Shown here: in pieces, positions 6,972 through 14,486 of the stretch
How the letters are laid out: every line of letters starts with the position of its first letter
Numbering within the stretch: position 1 is the first letter of the stretch
From: an uncultured Oscillospiraceae bacterium
GTDB lineage: Bacteria; Bacillota; Clostridia; Oscillospirales; Ruminococcaceae
NCBI GenBank assembly: GCA_910577365.1
Contig: CAJTMU010000040.1
Coordinates: 1-18,813 of the forward strand
Direction: 5' to 3'
DNA: 18,813 nucleotides
Translations under genes and position numbers: made by a program
Notes under the pieces: generated by a model
What the model was told of the DNA's origin: nothing
Database searches by the model: none
What the model saw: the letters and a program-made list of their open reading frames with translations, nothing else

Positions 6972-7483
6972 TGCTGACGGAGCTGCTGCCCCTGTCCCAT
7001 GAAATACAGTTTGGAGAAGCGCGTTTGTGTCTAAGATATGACATGGACGCGCTTCTCTGGTTGGAACGGGAGGGGCTTACTTTTGAAGATATTTTCGCGG
7101 AGGAAATAAGCGGAGATGTTCTGCTGAAATTCCTGCGCGCGGGACTTACGGAGGATATCGGAGAGCGGCGGGAAAAAGGGCTGATGGAAACGCTCGGGGC
7201 GGCGGGGCTGTGGGCTCATCTAAGGGCGGCGGTCACTCTGGCGCTGCCCGAATACGACCCGCTGATAATTCCCGAGCCAAGCGCCGTAAAAGGCGACGGA
7301 AATCCCGATTACGCGCGGCTTCGGACGCTTGTGTGCGATGTAATGAAAAAGCCCGAGGAGTTTTTCTGGAAGTCAACGCTGCGGGAGCTGCTGGCGCGCT
7401 GGCAGTCTTATGCGGTGGCTAAGGGCTATGCTAAAGAGCCGGAGAGGGTTCAGATGTTCGATACCGAGGGTATGGTTGAATAA
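6971..7483 (+). CDS. Tail assembly chaperone, single reading frame
   Basis: 170 aa protein between tail tube and, further on, tape measure. Residues 1-45 (FGEARLCLRYDMDALLWLEREGL) and the following helices match the common tail-chaperone pattern of a short sheet plus 'Y-D-M/F-x-A-L-x-x-L-E'. Residues 115-150 (KPEEFFWKSTLRELLARWQSY) resemble the second, T-like chaperone segment (F-W-x-S-T-x-R-E-L-x-x-L). In many phages these two parts are made by a programmed -1 frameshift; here both lie in one frame and neither other + frame continues past the stop, so a frameshift appears unnecessary. Chaperones of this class coat the tape measure before tube assembly. Starts at the TAATG overlap with the tail tube gene. 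Confidence 0.72.
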   Translation: MLTELLPLSHEIQFGEARLCLRYDMDALLWLEREGLTFEDIFAEEISGDVLLKFLRAGLTEDIGERREKGLMETLGAAGLWAHLRAAVTLALPEYDPLIIPEPSAVKGDGNPDYARLRTLVCDVMKKPEEFFWKSTLRELLARWQSYAVAKGYAKEPERVQMFDTEGMVE

Positions 7484-7600
7484 AACAGCAACGTAGCGCC
7501 CACGCAGGAAAATTTTTCGCGGGAGCTCGTGAAAACGGAGCGTCAGCGGAGTTTTTGCGGGCGGGTCGCGGAAAATTTTTTTGAGATAAGAGGTGATTTT
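7484..7600. repeat. Intergenic gap with an imperfect inverted repeat
   Basis: The 117-base gap holds AAAATTTTTCGCG (7509-7521) facing CGCGGAAAATTTT (7567-7579); the only unmatched position is a T-G wobble. The right arm continues as a T run to 7582. Between the arms, GCTCGT (7525-7530) and ACGGAGC (7535-7541) can form a smaller hairpin with a GAAA loop and one bulged base. In RNA this could be a terminator-like or attenuating structure ahead of the small terminase gene; as DNA it marks the junction of the displaced portal block. I see no gene and no promoter here. Confidence 0.45.
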
Positions 7601-8224
7601 ATGGCGCGACCGTCCAAGCCTGTGGCGGTTCTGGAGAGCGAAAAGAAGTCGCACCGCACCAAGGCGGAGCTGGAGCAGCGCGAAAAGGGCGAGGCGGCTC
7701 TGCTTTCGGGCAAGCGGTGCTTTGAGCGCGAGAGCGTTCGGGCTAACCCCGTGGCGCACAAGGAATATCAGCGGCTCATTAAGCTGATGAGGGCTATCGG
7801 CAAGGACGACGCGCTGTATGCTCCCGAATATAACCGATACTCCGAGCTTTTCTCGGAGGAGGAATTTTATAAGGGAGAGATTGTGGCGCTCCAGTCGGAG
7901 CTTGTTTCGCTCCGCGGTCTGACGATAAACGCCGCTGCCGCCGCGAACATTATTTCAGAGGAAATAGAAACAGGAAATATTTCCGAGGAGCTTACGGTCA
8001 CGCTTGACGGGCTTCTCGAAAATATAAGCAAGCTGCACGATCAGCGCGGAAAGCTGCTCAAACAGCTTTCGGATATGGACTTGAAGGTGAAGCAGAAGCG
8101 CGAGGCTATGCTGGCGCTTGAAAAGGAAAACTGCATGACCGTTTCGGCGGCGCTTCGGACCGTTCCCAAGGAGGTTCAGAAGCCCGAAGAGGACGCGCTT
8201 TTAAAGGCGCTAAGGGAGGAATAA
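7601..8224 (+). CDS. terS: Phage terminase small subunit, P27-like, out of place
   Basis: 207 aa. The ATG at 7601 follows AAGAGGTGAT. The opening MARPSKPVAVLESEKKSH and the RTKAELEQREKGE that follows is the characteristic start of P27-family small terminase subunits (R-P-x-K-P... S-H-R-T-K-A-E). Helical throughout, with NPVAHKEYQRLIKLMRAIG matching the family's central helices, and a long C-terminal coiled coil (residues ~130-185) rich in Lys, Glu and Leu that probably drives ring assembly. TerS recognises phage DNA and regulates TerL. Normally the gene lies directly before terL; here terL is about 6.4 kb upstream, and terS heads a block with DUF4417 and the portal. The stop overlaps the next start (TAATG). 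Confidence 0.78.
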   Translation: MARPSKPVAVLESEKKSHRTKAELEQREKGEAALLSGKRCFERESVRANPVAHKEYQRLIKLMRAIGKDDALYAPEYNRYSELFSEEEFYKGEIVALQSELVSLRGLTINAAAAANIISEEIETGNISEELTVTLDGLLENISKLHDQRGKLLKQLSDMDLKVKQKREAMLALEKENCMTVSAALRTVPKEVQKPEEDALLKALREE

Positions 8225-8850
8225 TGCTTAATTTTGAAAATCTCGACAAAGCGGTATACAGCGGAGCGGGAGCTTACGATATCCCCGAGCTGCCGCCCGT
8301 TACGGACGTTCCCTCGGCGGAATGGATATCCTTTAATTTCGCAAAAAGCTGCAATGCGCCCGAGGGAAAAGGGGTGCATTTTTTTGTGGACGATTATCAG
8401 TTTGTCCGGGTATGGAACTCGCCCGACAAATATATTCCGCTGCTGAAAAGGTTTGCGGCGGTGCTCGCTCCCGATTTCTCCACCTATACCGATATGCCCC
8501 GCGCCATGCAGATTTACAACCACTACCGCAAGCACTGGGTAGCGCGGTATTTGACAGACAGTGGAATAACTGTTATTCCCACTATATCTTGGAGCACGCC
8601 CGACAGCTATGAATGGTGCTTTGAGGGAGAACCGCGCAATTCCGTTGTGGCAATTTCCACGGTCGGGTGTATGAGGCGGGACGCGCTGGAGCTGTTCCTT
8701 ATGGGATTTGATGAGATGAAGCGGCGGCTCTCCCCTGCTCTGATAATCTGTTACGGCGCAGAAATCGAGGCGAGTGTCACCCTCAAGGGCTGTGTGAATA
8801 TTCCGCCCTATTACAAGAAAATCAAGGAGAGGTGCAATGGGAATAATTAA
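8224..8850 (+). CDS. DUF4417 domain protein
   Basis: 208 aa, preceded by GGGAGGA. The middle is the recognisable DUF4417 core: FFVDDYQFVRVWNSPDKY (residues ~53-70), LKRFAAVLAPDFSTYTDMP, then the MQIYNHYRKHWVARYL segment and GITVIPTISWSTPDSYEWCF, and VAISTVGCMRRD. Proteins with this domain recur in Firmicute phages and mobile elements, often near replication or packaging genes, and their biochemical role is unknown. The mix of conserved aspartates (D56, D57), H110 and W111, and W141-type aromatic positions suggests an enzyme or nucleic-acid-binding fold, but I cannot name a reaction. It overlaps the portal gene by 14 bases, so it belongs firmly to the terS-portal block. Confidence 0.82.
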   Translation: MLNFENLDKAVYSGAGAYDIPELPPVTDVPSAEWISFNFAKSCNAPEGKGVHFFVDDYQFVRVWNSPDKYIPLLKRFAAVLAPDFSTYTDMPRAMQIYNHYRKHWVARYLTDSGITVIPTISWSTPDSYEWCFEGEPRNSVVAISTVGCMRRDALELFLMGFDEMKRRLSPALIICYGAEIEASVTLKGCVNIPPYYKKIKERCNGNN

Positions 8851-10102
8851 AAAAATATTCGGACTGGAAACCCGAGCATCGCTTGACGGCGGCACGATAA
8901 CCCCGGAGACCGACGCGGCTTTGCTCCGCGCGCTGGTGGGTACGGGAGAAATTACCGCCGAAACCGCGCTTGAAATTCCCGCGTTCTCGGCAGCGGTGGA
9001 TTTTATATCGTGTACCGTCGCAATGCTTCCCGTAAAGCTGTACCGCGAAAATACGGAGCTTCACAAAACCGAAGAGATAACCGACGACAGGAGACTGTTT
9101 CTGCTTAACGACGAGGCTAATCATGTTATGAGCGCTCTTGACGCAAAGCGGGCGCAGGTGCGCGATATGCTGATAAACGGCGCAGGGTATCTCTACATAG
9201 ATCACGGCGAGGCGCTCTATTATGTGAAGCACGGGGATATCTCGGTGCAGTCAAACTCCGAGCCTATTTTCAGGGACTTTGATATTCTGGTGGGAGCAAA
9301 GCGGTATTACACGTTCGATTTCGTGATACTGACCCGCGGCAGCTCCGACGGAGTAACGGGCAGGGGCGCGGTGCGGGAGCACAAAACGCTTCTTTCCGCC
9401 ATGTACAACGCTCTGAAATATGAGAATGTTATTTCGCGCACCGGCGGCAACAAAAAGGGCTTTTTGCAGGCGGAGCACAAGCTGTCGCAGGAAGCTTTCG
9501 ACAAAATGAAGATGGCTTGGGAGGAGCTTTACGCCAACAACGGCAACAACATGATGCTGCTTAACGACGGTGTGAAATACGTTCCCTCCGCGTCAACCTC
9601 AGTGGAAATGCAGCTCAACGAGAACAAGCGCACCAACTCCGAGCTGATAGCAGCTATTTTCGGGCTGTCCCCCGAGGTCATCAGCGGAACGGCGAACACG
9701 GCTCAATATATGTCGGCGGTGCGGACGGCTGTCCTGCCCGTCGTGGAGGCTTACCAAGCGGCACTCAACAAGGCGCTTCTCACAGAGGAGGAAAAGGGGA
9801 GGTATTATTTCACGCTGGATACCACCGAGCTGCTTAAGGGCGATACCCTTTCAAGATATCAGGCGTATGCTTTGGGTTTGCAGAATAATTTTTTGCAGAT
9901 AGACGAGGTGCGGTATCTGGAGGACATAGAGCCTATCGGTTTCAATTATGTCAAGCTCGGCTTGCAGGATGTTCTGCTCGACCCGAAAACAAATACGGTT
10001 TACACGCCGAATACCAATCAGACCGCGCAGATGGGACGGGTGCCGTCTGCAAGTAATCAGATGTTGACCAAAAATGCGGAGAATACGGGAGAGGAAAAAT
10101 AA
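8837..10102 (+). CDS. Portal protein, HK97 family
   Basis: 421 aa subunit of the dodecameric ring at the head vertex through which DNA enters and leaves. Family features: the start MGIIKKIFGLETR, the segment PAFSAAVDFISCTVAMLPVKLYREN (residues ~48-72) typical of Phage_portal, the clip/stem region around KYENVISRTGGNKKGFLQAEHKLSQ, the wing ELYANNGNNMMLLNDGVKYV, and FGLSPEVISGTANTAQ preceding the crown helices. The C-terminal ~35 residues are polar and disordered. Start overlaps the DUF4417 stop, and the stop overlaps the tape measure start (TAATG). In HK97-like phages the portal gene lies between terL and the protease; here it directly precedes the tape measure, about 7.6 kb downstream of terL. 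Confidence 0.92.
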   Translation: MGIIKKIFGLETRASLDGGTITPETDAALLRALVGTGEITAETALEIPAFSAAVDFISCTVAMLPVKLYRENTELHKTEEITDDRRLFLLNDEANHVMSALDAKRAQVRDMLINGAGYLYIDHGEALYYVKHGDISVQSNSEPIFRDFDILVGAKRYYTFDFVILTRGSSDGVTGRGAVREHKTLLSAMYNALKYENVISRTGGNKKGFLQAEHKLSQEAFDKMKMAWEELYANNGNNMMLLNDGVKYVPSASTSVEMQLNENKRTNSELIAAIFGLSPEVISGTANTAQYMSAVRTAVLPVVEAYQAALNKALLTEEEKGRYYFTLDTTELLKGDTLSRYQAYALGLQNNFLQIDEVRYLEDIEPIGFNYVKLGLQDVLLDPKTNTVYTPNTNQTAQMGRVPSASNQMLTKNAENTGEEK

Positions 10103-13100
10103 TGTCGGAAGAACGCAACATAACCGCCCGCTTTACCGCTGACACAAGCGGATTTTCGCCCGCGGTAAACGAGCTTATACAAAAGCTGAAAACTCTTAAT
10201 GGAGAGTATGAGCAGAACCAGCAGAAAATTAAGCAGCTCAACACCGATATAAAGGGGTATCAGTCAAAGCTCAGGGAGCTTGAAAACGCGGAAAGACAGG
10301 GCACTACACTGACCGCAGAGCAGCGCCGCGAAATGCAGTCTCTCCGTGACAATATCGCTCGGTGCGCCACAGAGCTGGGCACTTACCGCGCGGCGCAATC
10401 CACGCTTCGCGGCGATATCACACAGACCACCCGTGAGCTTAACGAGCAGCGCGACGCGGTGAACAACGTCAGCAGCGCGGCGGCGACCTTCGGGGACGTT
10501 CTCAAGGCGAATATAATTTCCGACGTCGTTCATATGGGCTTGCAGAAAACACTGGAGCTTCTGAAAAGCGCGGCGGCTTACTGCTATCAGGTGGGAACTT
10601 CTTTTGAGGCGGCAATGTCGCAGGTGGGCGCTGTCTCGGGCGCGTCTGCAAGTCAGCTTGAACAGCTCACCGCAAAGGCTAAGGAGCTTGGCAGCACAAC
10701 AAAATTTACCGCGACCGAAGCCGCGCGGGCTATGAATTACATGGCAATGGCGGGCTGGGACGCGGAGCAAATGCTAAGCGGCATTGACGGTGTTCTCAGC
10801 CTTGCGGCGGCTTCGGGGGAAGACCTTGGAATTACTTCGGATATTGTTACGGACGCTATCACCGCATTCGGGTTAGAAGCTGACAGGTGTTCACATTTCG
10901 CTAATATTCTTGCGGCAGCAAGCGCAAATGCTAACACAAACGTTTCGCTTATGGGTGAAACGTTTAAATACTGTGCTGCCGATGCCGGCTCGTTGGGGTT
11001 CTCGGCAGAGGATACCGTTACAGCCATCGGATTGATGGCAAGCGCCGGCATAAAGGGCAGTCAGGCAGGTACAGCGCTGCGTAAGCTGTTTACGGAAATG
11101 TCGGACGATCTCACGCTCACAAGCGAGAAAATGGGCGATATTACCATAAAAACCGCGAACGCAAGCGGAGAAATGCGTCCGTTTATCGATATTGTCAAAG
11201 ACCTGCGCAAGGAATTTGCACAGTTAAACCCGCAAGAGCAAACCGCCGCCGCAAAGGAGCTTGTGGGACAATACGCGCAAACAGGCTTTAAAACGCTGAT
11301 GAATGCTTCCGAGGAAGCATTTGAAAAGCTCACTTACGCTATCGAAAACTGCGACGGTGCGGCGGCTTCCATGGCGCAAACCATGCAGGACAACCTTGCG
11401 GGACAGGTTACTATTTTCCAGTCTGCGCTTGAGGGACTGGGTATTTCCGTTTATGATAAATTCGGCGGGGCTTTGCGCGAGGCTGTGGGTATCTTCACCG
11501 ACTGCATTTCCGATATGACCGACAGCGTTGAGGGCGGGGAGCTTGACGAGAGTATTTCTCGGCTGGCGGATAGCTTCAAGAGCGCCGCTGCCGAATTTGC
11601 GGGGTTCATTTCAAATAATTTGCCCGATTTCGTGGACGGTATCGCGAACGCTTTGAATTTCGTTATCACGTTCAGAGATGAGATAGGCTCGCTTGTCAAG
11701 GGTGTTATCGCTTTCAAGGGGGCTATGGCAATAAGCGATATTATACTCGCCGCAGCCCGCTCGCTCGCCGTTCTTAAGACTGCCTTAAAAAGCGCGGCGG
11801 GCGCGCAGGAGGTTCTTAATAATACAATGGCGGCTAATCCCTTCGGGCTGGTCGCTGTTGCTATCGGCGCTGTTATCGCCGCGGCTTCGGAGCTTGAAGC
11901 CCACCTCGACGATTGCAACCAAAAGGCGTCCGACACTATGGAGACCGTCGGCGACCTTATTGACACCTCACAGAGATACCGCGACACGGCAAAAAGCTTG
12001 GAGGAGGTCATAACAAAATTTGAGGATATTACCGAATCCGAGGAAAACGCGGCTCTGAAAAGCCGCAAGCTGACGGAGCTTCAGGAAACGCTTATCTCGC
12101 TTTGCGGTTCGGAAGTGGACGGTATCGACCTTGTAACAGACGCTTTCGCGAATCAGGCAGAGGTACTTGGGGAACTCAACAGGCTAAAGGACAACTATAA
12201 TCAAAAATCGCTCGAAGAAGCGCAGGCAGCTCTTAACAGGCTTAACGAGGCGGAGCAGTATAAAACGGCGCTGTCGCTTAATAGCACGGTTTCGGGCGGA
12301 TATAATACAGTGCTGTGGGCGGCGCAGAATCTCAAAACCTTTGATGTTTCGGGAACTGTCGGCGGACAGGCAGCTACCAAATGGAACACTTACGGGGCGC
12401 TGTTCAAGGATAATATGATGTATTTAAGCGGCAGCTACGAGGACCGCCTTGCCGATCTCATAACGCTTAAGGATTATCTTTTGCATGAGGGCGGATTAAA
12501 TTCAAACGATGCGGCGGTAAGGGATGTTTCCGCGCTTATTGAGCAGCTAAAAGCCGATTCCGAGAGCAAAGAGCTGTACACTCAGATGATAAATAATCTG
12601 CAAAACGGTCACGACGCGGATTACAATCCCCCCGAACACCTTATGGGCAGCCAATACATTGCCAATGAGGAAGAGAACAAGGGCAAAGCCCGCGAGGCAC
12701 AAGCAGAGGCGGAAAAAGAGGACGCGGAAAAATCCGCGGAGGAGCTTGCCGCTCAATACAAAGAAGAAAAGCAGCTTGCCGACGACATGTACGGTGTGAG
12801 CGAAATATCCGCTGAAGAGTACTATAACAGGCTTACGGTTCTCCGCGACAGCTATCTGGAACAGGGTTCTCACGAATGGTATGTTGCTACCAAGGAGATA
12901 AAATCTCTTGCGGAGAAGCTTGGGGACGCTCTTGGCAAGACAGCGCAAACTACCGCCGACAAAATCAAGGACGCACTTTCCGACGTGAAGTCCGAATACC
13001 AGAAAACCCTCGACGCGATAGACGCGGAGATTGAACGCCACAACCGCGAAAAGCAGGATAAGGAATATCAGGGCAAGGTTGACGCGCTGAACGCCCGCTT

Positions 13101-13461
13101 GAAATATGAGCAGCTTGATATCTTCTCGCGCCGCGAGTTGGAACAGGAGCTTGCTGATATACAAGAGGAATGGGGCGAAGCAAAATACCGGCGCGACACG
13201 GTAGACGCAAAGAGTATGCTTGATACTGTTTACACACAGACTCAGGATATGATAAACGCCGCACCGACCGTTATGATTGATCAATGGAACGCGGCTATAA
13301 CCGCTGCCTTTGAGGGCATTGGAGAGGACTTCTCAAAAAGCATGGAGCTTGGAACGGCAACAACTCAGGCAGTTTACAATATTACGATTAACGGCATGGA
13401 TAAAACGCCCGAACAGCAATATCGGGAATGGACAAGGTATATTTCAAGCAGGGTTATATGA
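10102..13461 (+). CDS. Tape measure protein (TP901-type)
   Basis: 1119 aa, the longest gene here. Sets tail length and is ejected into the host during infection. Residues ~25-135 are coiled coil (LKTLNGEYEQNQQKIKQLN and onward). Residues ~160-450 are the PhageMin_Tail/TP901 core, starting near SFEAAMSQVGAVSGAS and containing TKFTATEAARAMNYMAMAGW and the ASAGIKGSQAGTALRKLF motif. Two hydrophobic segments follow (around residues 545-565 and 578-600, the latter GLVAVAIGAVIAAAS), which may insert in the membrane at infection. Residues ~855-1025 are again long charged coiled coil. At about 1.5 angstrom per residue the tail would be near 165 nm. No peptidoglycan hydrolase domain is seen. Coupled to the portal by TAATG; the third cassette's promoter starts five bases after the stop. 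Confidence 0.93.
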   Translation: MSEERNITARFTADTSGFSPAVNELIQKLKTLNGEYEQNQQKIKQLNTDIKGYQSKLRELENAERQGTTLTAEQRREMQSLRDNIARCATELGTYRAAQSTLRGDITQTTRELNEQRDAVNNVSSAAATFGDVLKANIISDVVHMGLQKTLELLKSAAAYCYQVGTSFEAAMSQVGAVSGASASQLEQLTAKAKELGSTTKFTATEAARAMNYMAMAGWDAEQMLSGIDGVLSLAAASGEDLGITSDIVTDAITAFGLEADRCSHFANILAAASANANTNVSLMGETFKYCAADAGSLGFSAEDTVTAIGLMASAGIKGSQAGTALRKLFTEMSDDLTLTSEKMGDITIKTANASGEMRPFIDIVKDLRKEFAQLNPQEQTAAAKELVGQYAQTGFKTLMNASEEAFEKLTYAIENCDGAAASMAQTMQDNLAGQVTIFQSALEGLGISVYDKFGGALREAVGIFTDCISDMTDSVEGGELDESISRLADSFKSAAAEFAGFISNNLPDFVDGIANALNFVITFRDEIGSLVKGVIAFKGAMAISDIILAAARSLAVLKTALKSAAGAQEVLNNTMAANPFGLVAVAIGAVIAAASELEAHLDDCNQKASDTMETVGDLIDTSQRYRDTAKSLEEVITKFEDITESEENAALKSRKLTELQETLISLCGSEVDGIDLVTDAFANQAEVLGELNRLKDNYNQKSLEEAQAALNRLNEAEQYKTALSLNSTVSGGYNTVLWAAQNLKTFDVSGTVGGQAATKWNTYGALFKDNMMYLSGSYEDRLADLITLKDYLLHEGGLNSNDAAVRDVSALIEQLKADSESKELYTQMINNLQNGHDADYNPPEHLMGSQYIANEEENKGKAREAQAEAEKEDAEKSAEELAAQYKEEKQLADDMYGVSEISAEEYYNRLTVLRDSYLEQGSHEWYVATKEIKSLAEKLGDALGKTAQTTADKIKDALSDVKSEYQKTLDAIDAEIERHNREKQDKEYQGKVDALNARLKYEQLDIFSRRELEQELADIQEEWGEAKYRRDTVDAKSMLDTVYTQTQDMINAAPTVMIDQWNAAITAAFEGIGEDFSKSMELGTATTQAVYNITINGMDKTPEQQYREWTRYISSRVI

Positions 13462-13465
13462 AGTG

Positions 13466-13494
13466 TTGACTTTTAGTGAAAGGTGTGATATAAT
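13466..13494 (+). promoter_or_regulatory. Extended -10 promoter of the lipoprotein cassette
   Basis: TTGACT (13466-13471), 17 bases, TATAAT (13489-13494), with an extended -10 element TGA directly before TATAAT (TG at 13486-13487). It begins five bases after the tape measure stop and ends 26 bases before the lipoprotein ATG. Confidence 0.9.
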
Positions 13495-13520
13495 GTAGGA
13501 AAATATTTTTGGAGGAAAAT

Positions 13521-14366
13521 ATGAAAAAAAGGTTGATGTTATTTTGTTTGGTTCTATCACTATGCTTTATTTTGACTGGATGCAACGGTCTTTCAAAAAT
13601 GTATAAAGATGTTGGTGTCAAATTTGCTGAAGGTATGGGAAACATGACATTTGATGAAGCTAAATCAATTGCTGAAGGCAGTGAATATAATGTAGAAATA
13701 ACTGATAACGATCAAATTACTCGGATCGAATTAACCGATAAAAATAAGGAACGCATTTCAGTTTATTTTAGGTCAGGAAGTAATGGCGATAAAGCACCTA
13801 CTGTTTCAAGCCTATTTTATTCCAGTTTAAACAAAGATAAATCATTTTATGCTTCCGAATTTTCATTTTCAACAGAAAAAATATCTAAATGGGGTGTTGA
13901 TACCCAAAATGTTGAATCACTTGCAGCGTGTGAACGCTTCATGTTTGGAGCGACAAGCGGTGTTATTTTAATAAAACCGCAAACATCAGATGAAAATAAC
14001 AGCGACACATCTTCTGTAAATACAAACACAAAAACTTATACATTGCGGCATGGCAAATTGCTGAATACAACAATAAATGATGATACTTTGGTTATTAAAG
14101 CCAAAATAGAATCCAGCTATGATAATAAAGCCACTGTTGACCAAAATTATTACAACATTGAGGATATCATTAAAAATCAAGGCGGCGACAAATACACGGA
14201 AATTCAGTACTGGGCAGTAGCAGATATGACAGACGGCTCGGAGCAAAAGGTTGTCAGCTTTACCGTTTCAGAAAGCGTTATCAAGCAAATCGCCAACAAT
14301 GAAATCGTAACTAATCAAATGGGTAGCTACGTTGACGATTTGTTTATTCATGCAAGTTTGAGCTGA
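13521..14366 (+). CDS. Secreted lipoprotein, AT-rich moron
   Basis: 281 aa. Start ATG at 13521 with GGAGG at 13511-13515; the TTG at 13509 just before would overlap that site. The signal peptide is clear: KKR, a hydrophobic run (residues 5-18), then the lipobox LTGC with the acylated cysteine at 21. The product should be anchored to the outer face of the cell membrane. Residues 35-140 are a mixed domain of unknown family; residues ~155-170 a Ser/Asn/Thr linker; residues ~172-281 a second domain (HGKLLNTTINDDTLVIKAKI... YWAVADMTDGSEQKVVSF) of a kind I associate with Firmicute lipoproteins, without a named function. Base use is unlike the neighbours: bases 13621-13680 are 37% GC against 55% for 9121-9180. 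Recent acquisition and expression in the lysogen are inferred. Superinfection exclusion is the leading hypothesis. Confidence 0.85.
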   Translation: MKKRLMLFCLVLSLCFILTGCNGLSKMYKDVGVKFAEGMGNMTFDEAKSIAEGSEYNVEITDNDQITRIELTDKNKERISVYFRSGSNGDKAPTVSSLFYSSLNKDKSFYASEFSFSTEKISKWGVDTQNVESLAACERFMFGATSGVILIKPQTSDENNSDTSSVNTNTKTYTLRHGKLLNTTINDDTLVIKAKIESSYDNKATVDQNYYNIEDIIKNQGGDKYTEIQYWAVADMTDGSEQKVVSFTVSESVIKQIANNEIVTNQMGSYVDDLFIHASLS

Positions 14367-14383
14367 TTGTACATCACAAACAC

Positions 14384-14420
14384 AAAACACACCCTGCACA
14401 TAAAACAGGGTGCTGTTTTA
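14384..14420 (+). terminator. First terminator after the lipoprotein gene
   Basis: AAAACACACCCTG (14384-14396) pairs with CAGGGTG then TGTTTT (14406-14419), leaving C14413 bulged and a nine-base loop; the right arm ends in TTTTA. It begins 17 bases after the stop codon. Confidence 0.8.
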
Positions 14421-14437
14421 TACAGTCATATAAATTT

Positions 14438-14461
14438 AAGCACTCCCTCGGGGATGCTTTT
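14438..14461 (+). terminator. Second, tandem terminator before the distal tail gene
   Basis: AAGCA-C-TCCC (14438-14447, C14443 bulged), loop TCG, GGGATGCTT (14451-14459) and TTTT to 14461. It is a weaker hairpin than its neighbour 17 bases upstream and may back it up. The ribosome site of the next gene follows 10 bases later. Confidence 0.65.
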
Positions 14462-14486
14462 GTTATACCCGAAAGGGGGTGATATA

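Noticed and set aside
6971..7483. Programmed -1 frameshift in the tail chaperone, for example at the A- or T-rich stretches near 7346 and 7361
   Set aside because: No X-XXY-YYZ heptamer in the right phase, and the -1 frame closes at 7422, before the normal stop, so no longer product would result.
8176..8895. 239-codon minus-strand open frame opposite the DUF4417 gene
   Set aside because: Entirely antisense to a well-supported gene and without recognisable motifs.
14367..14486. Upstream TTG start for the distal tail protein giving 40 extra residues
   Set aside because: That stretch holds two terminator hairpins, and a strong ribosome site precedes the ATG at 14487.
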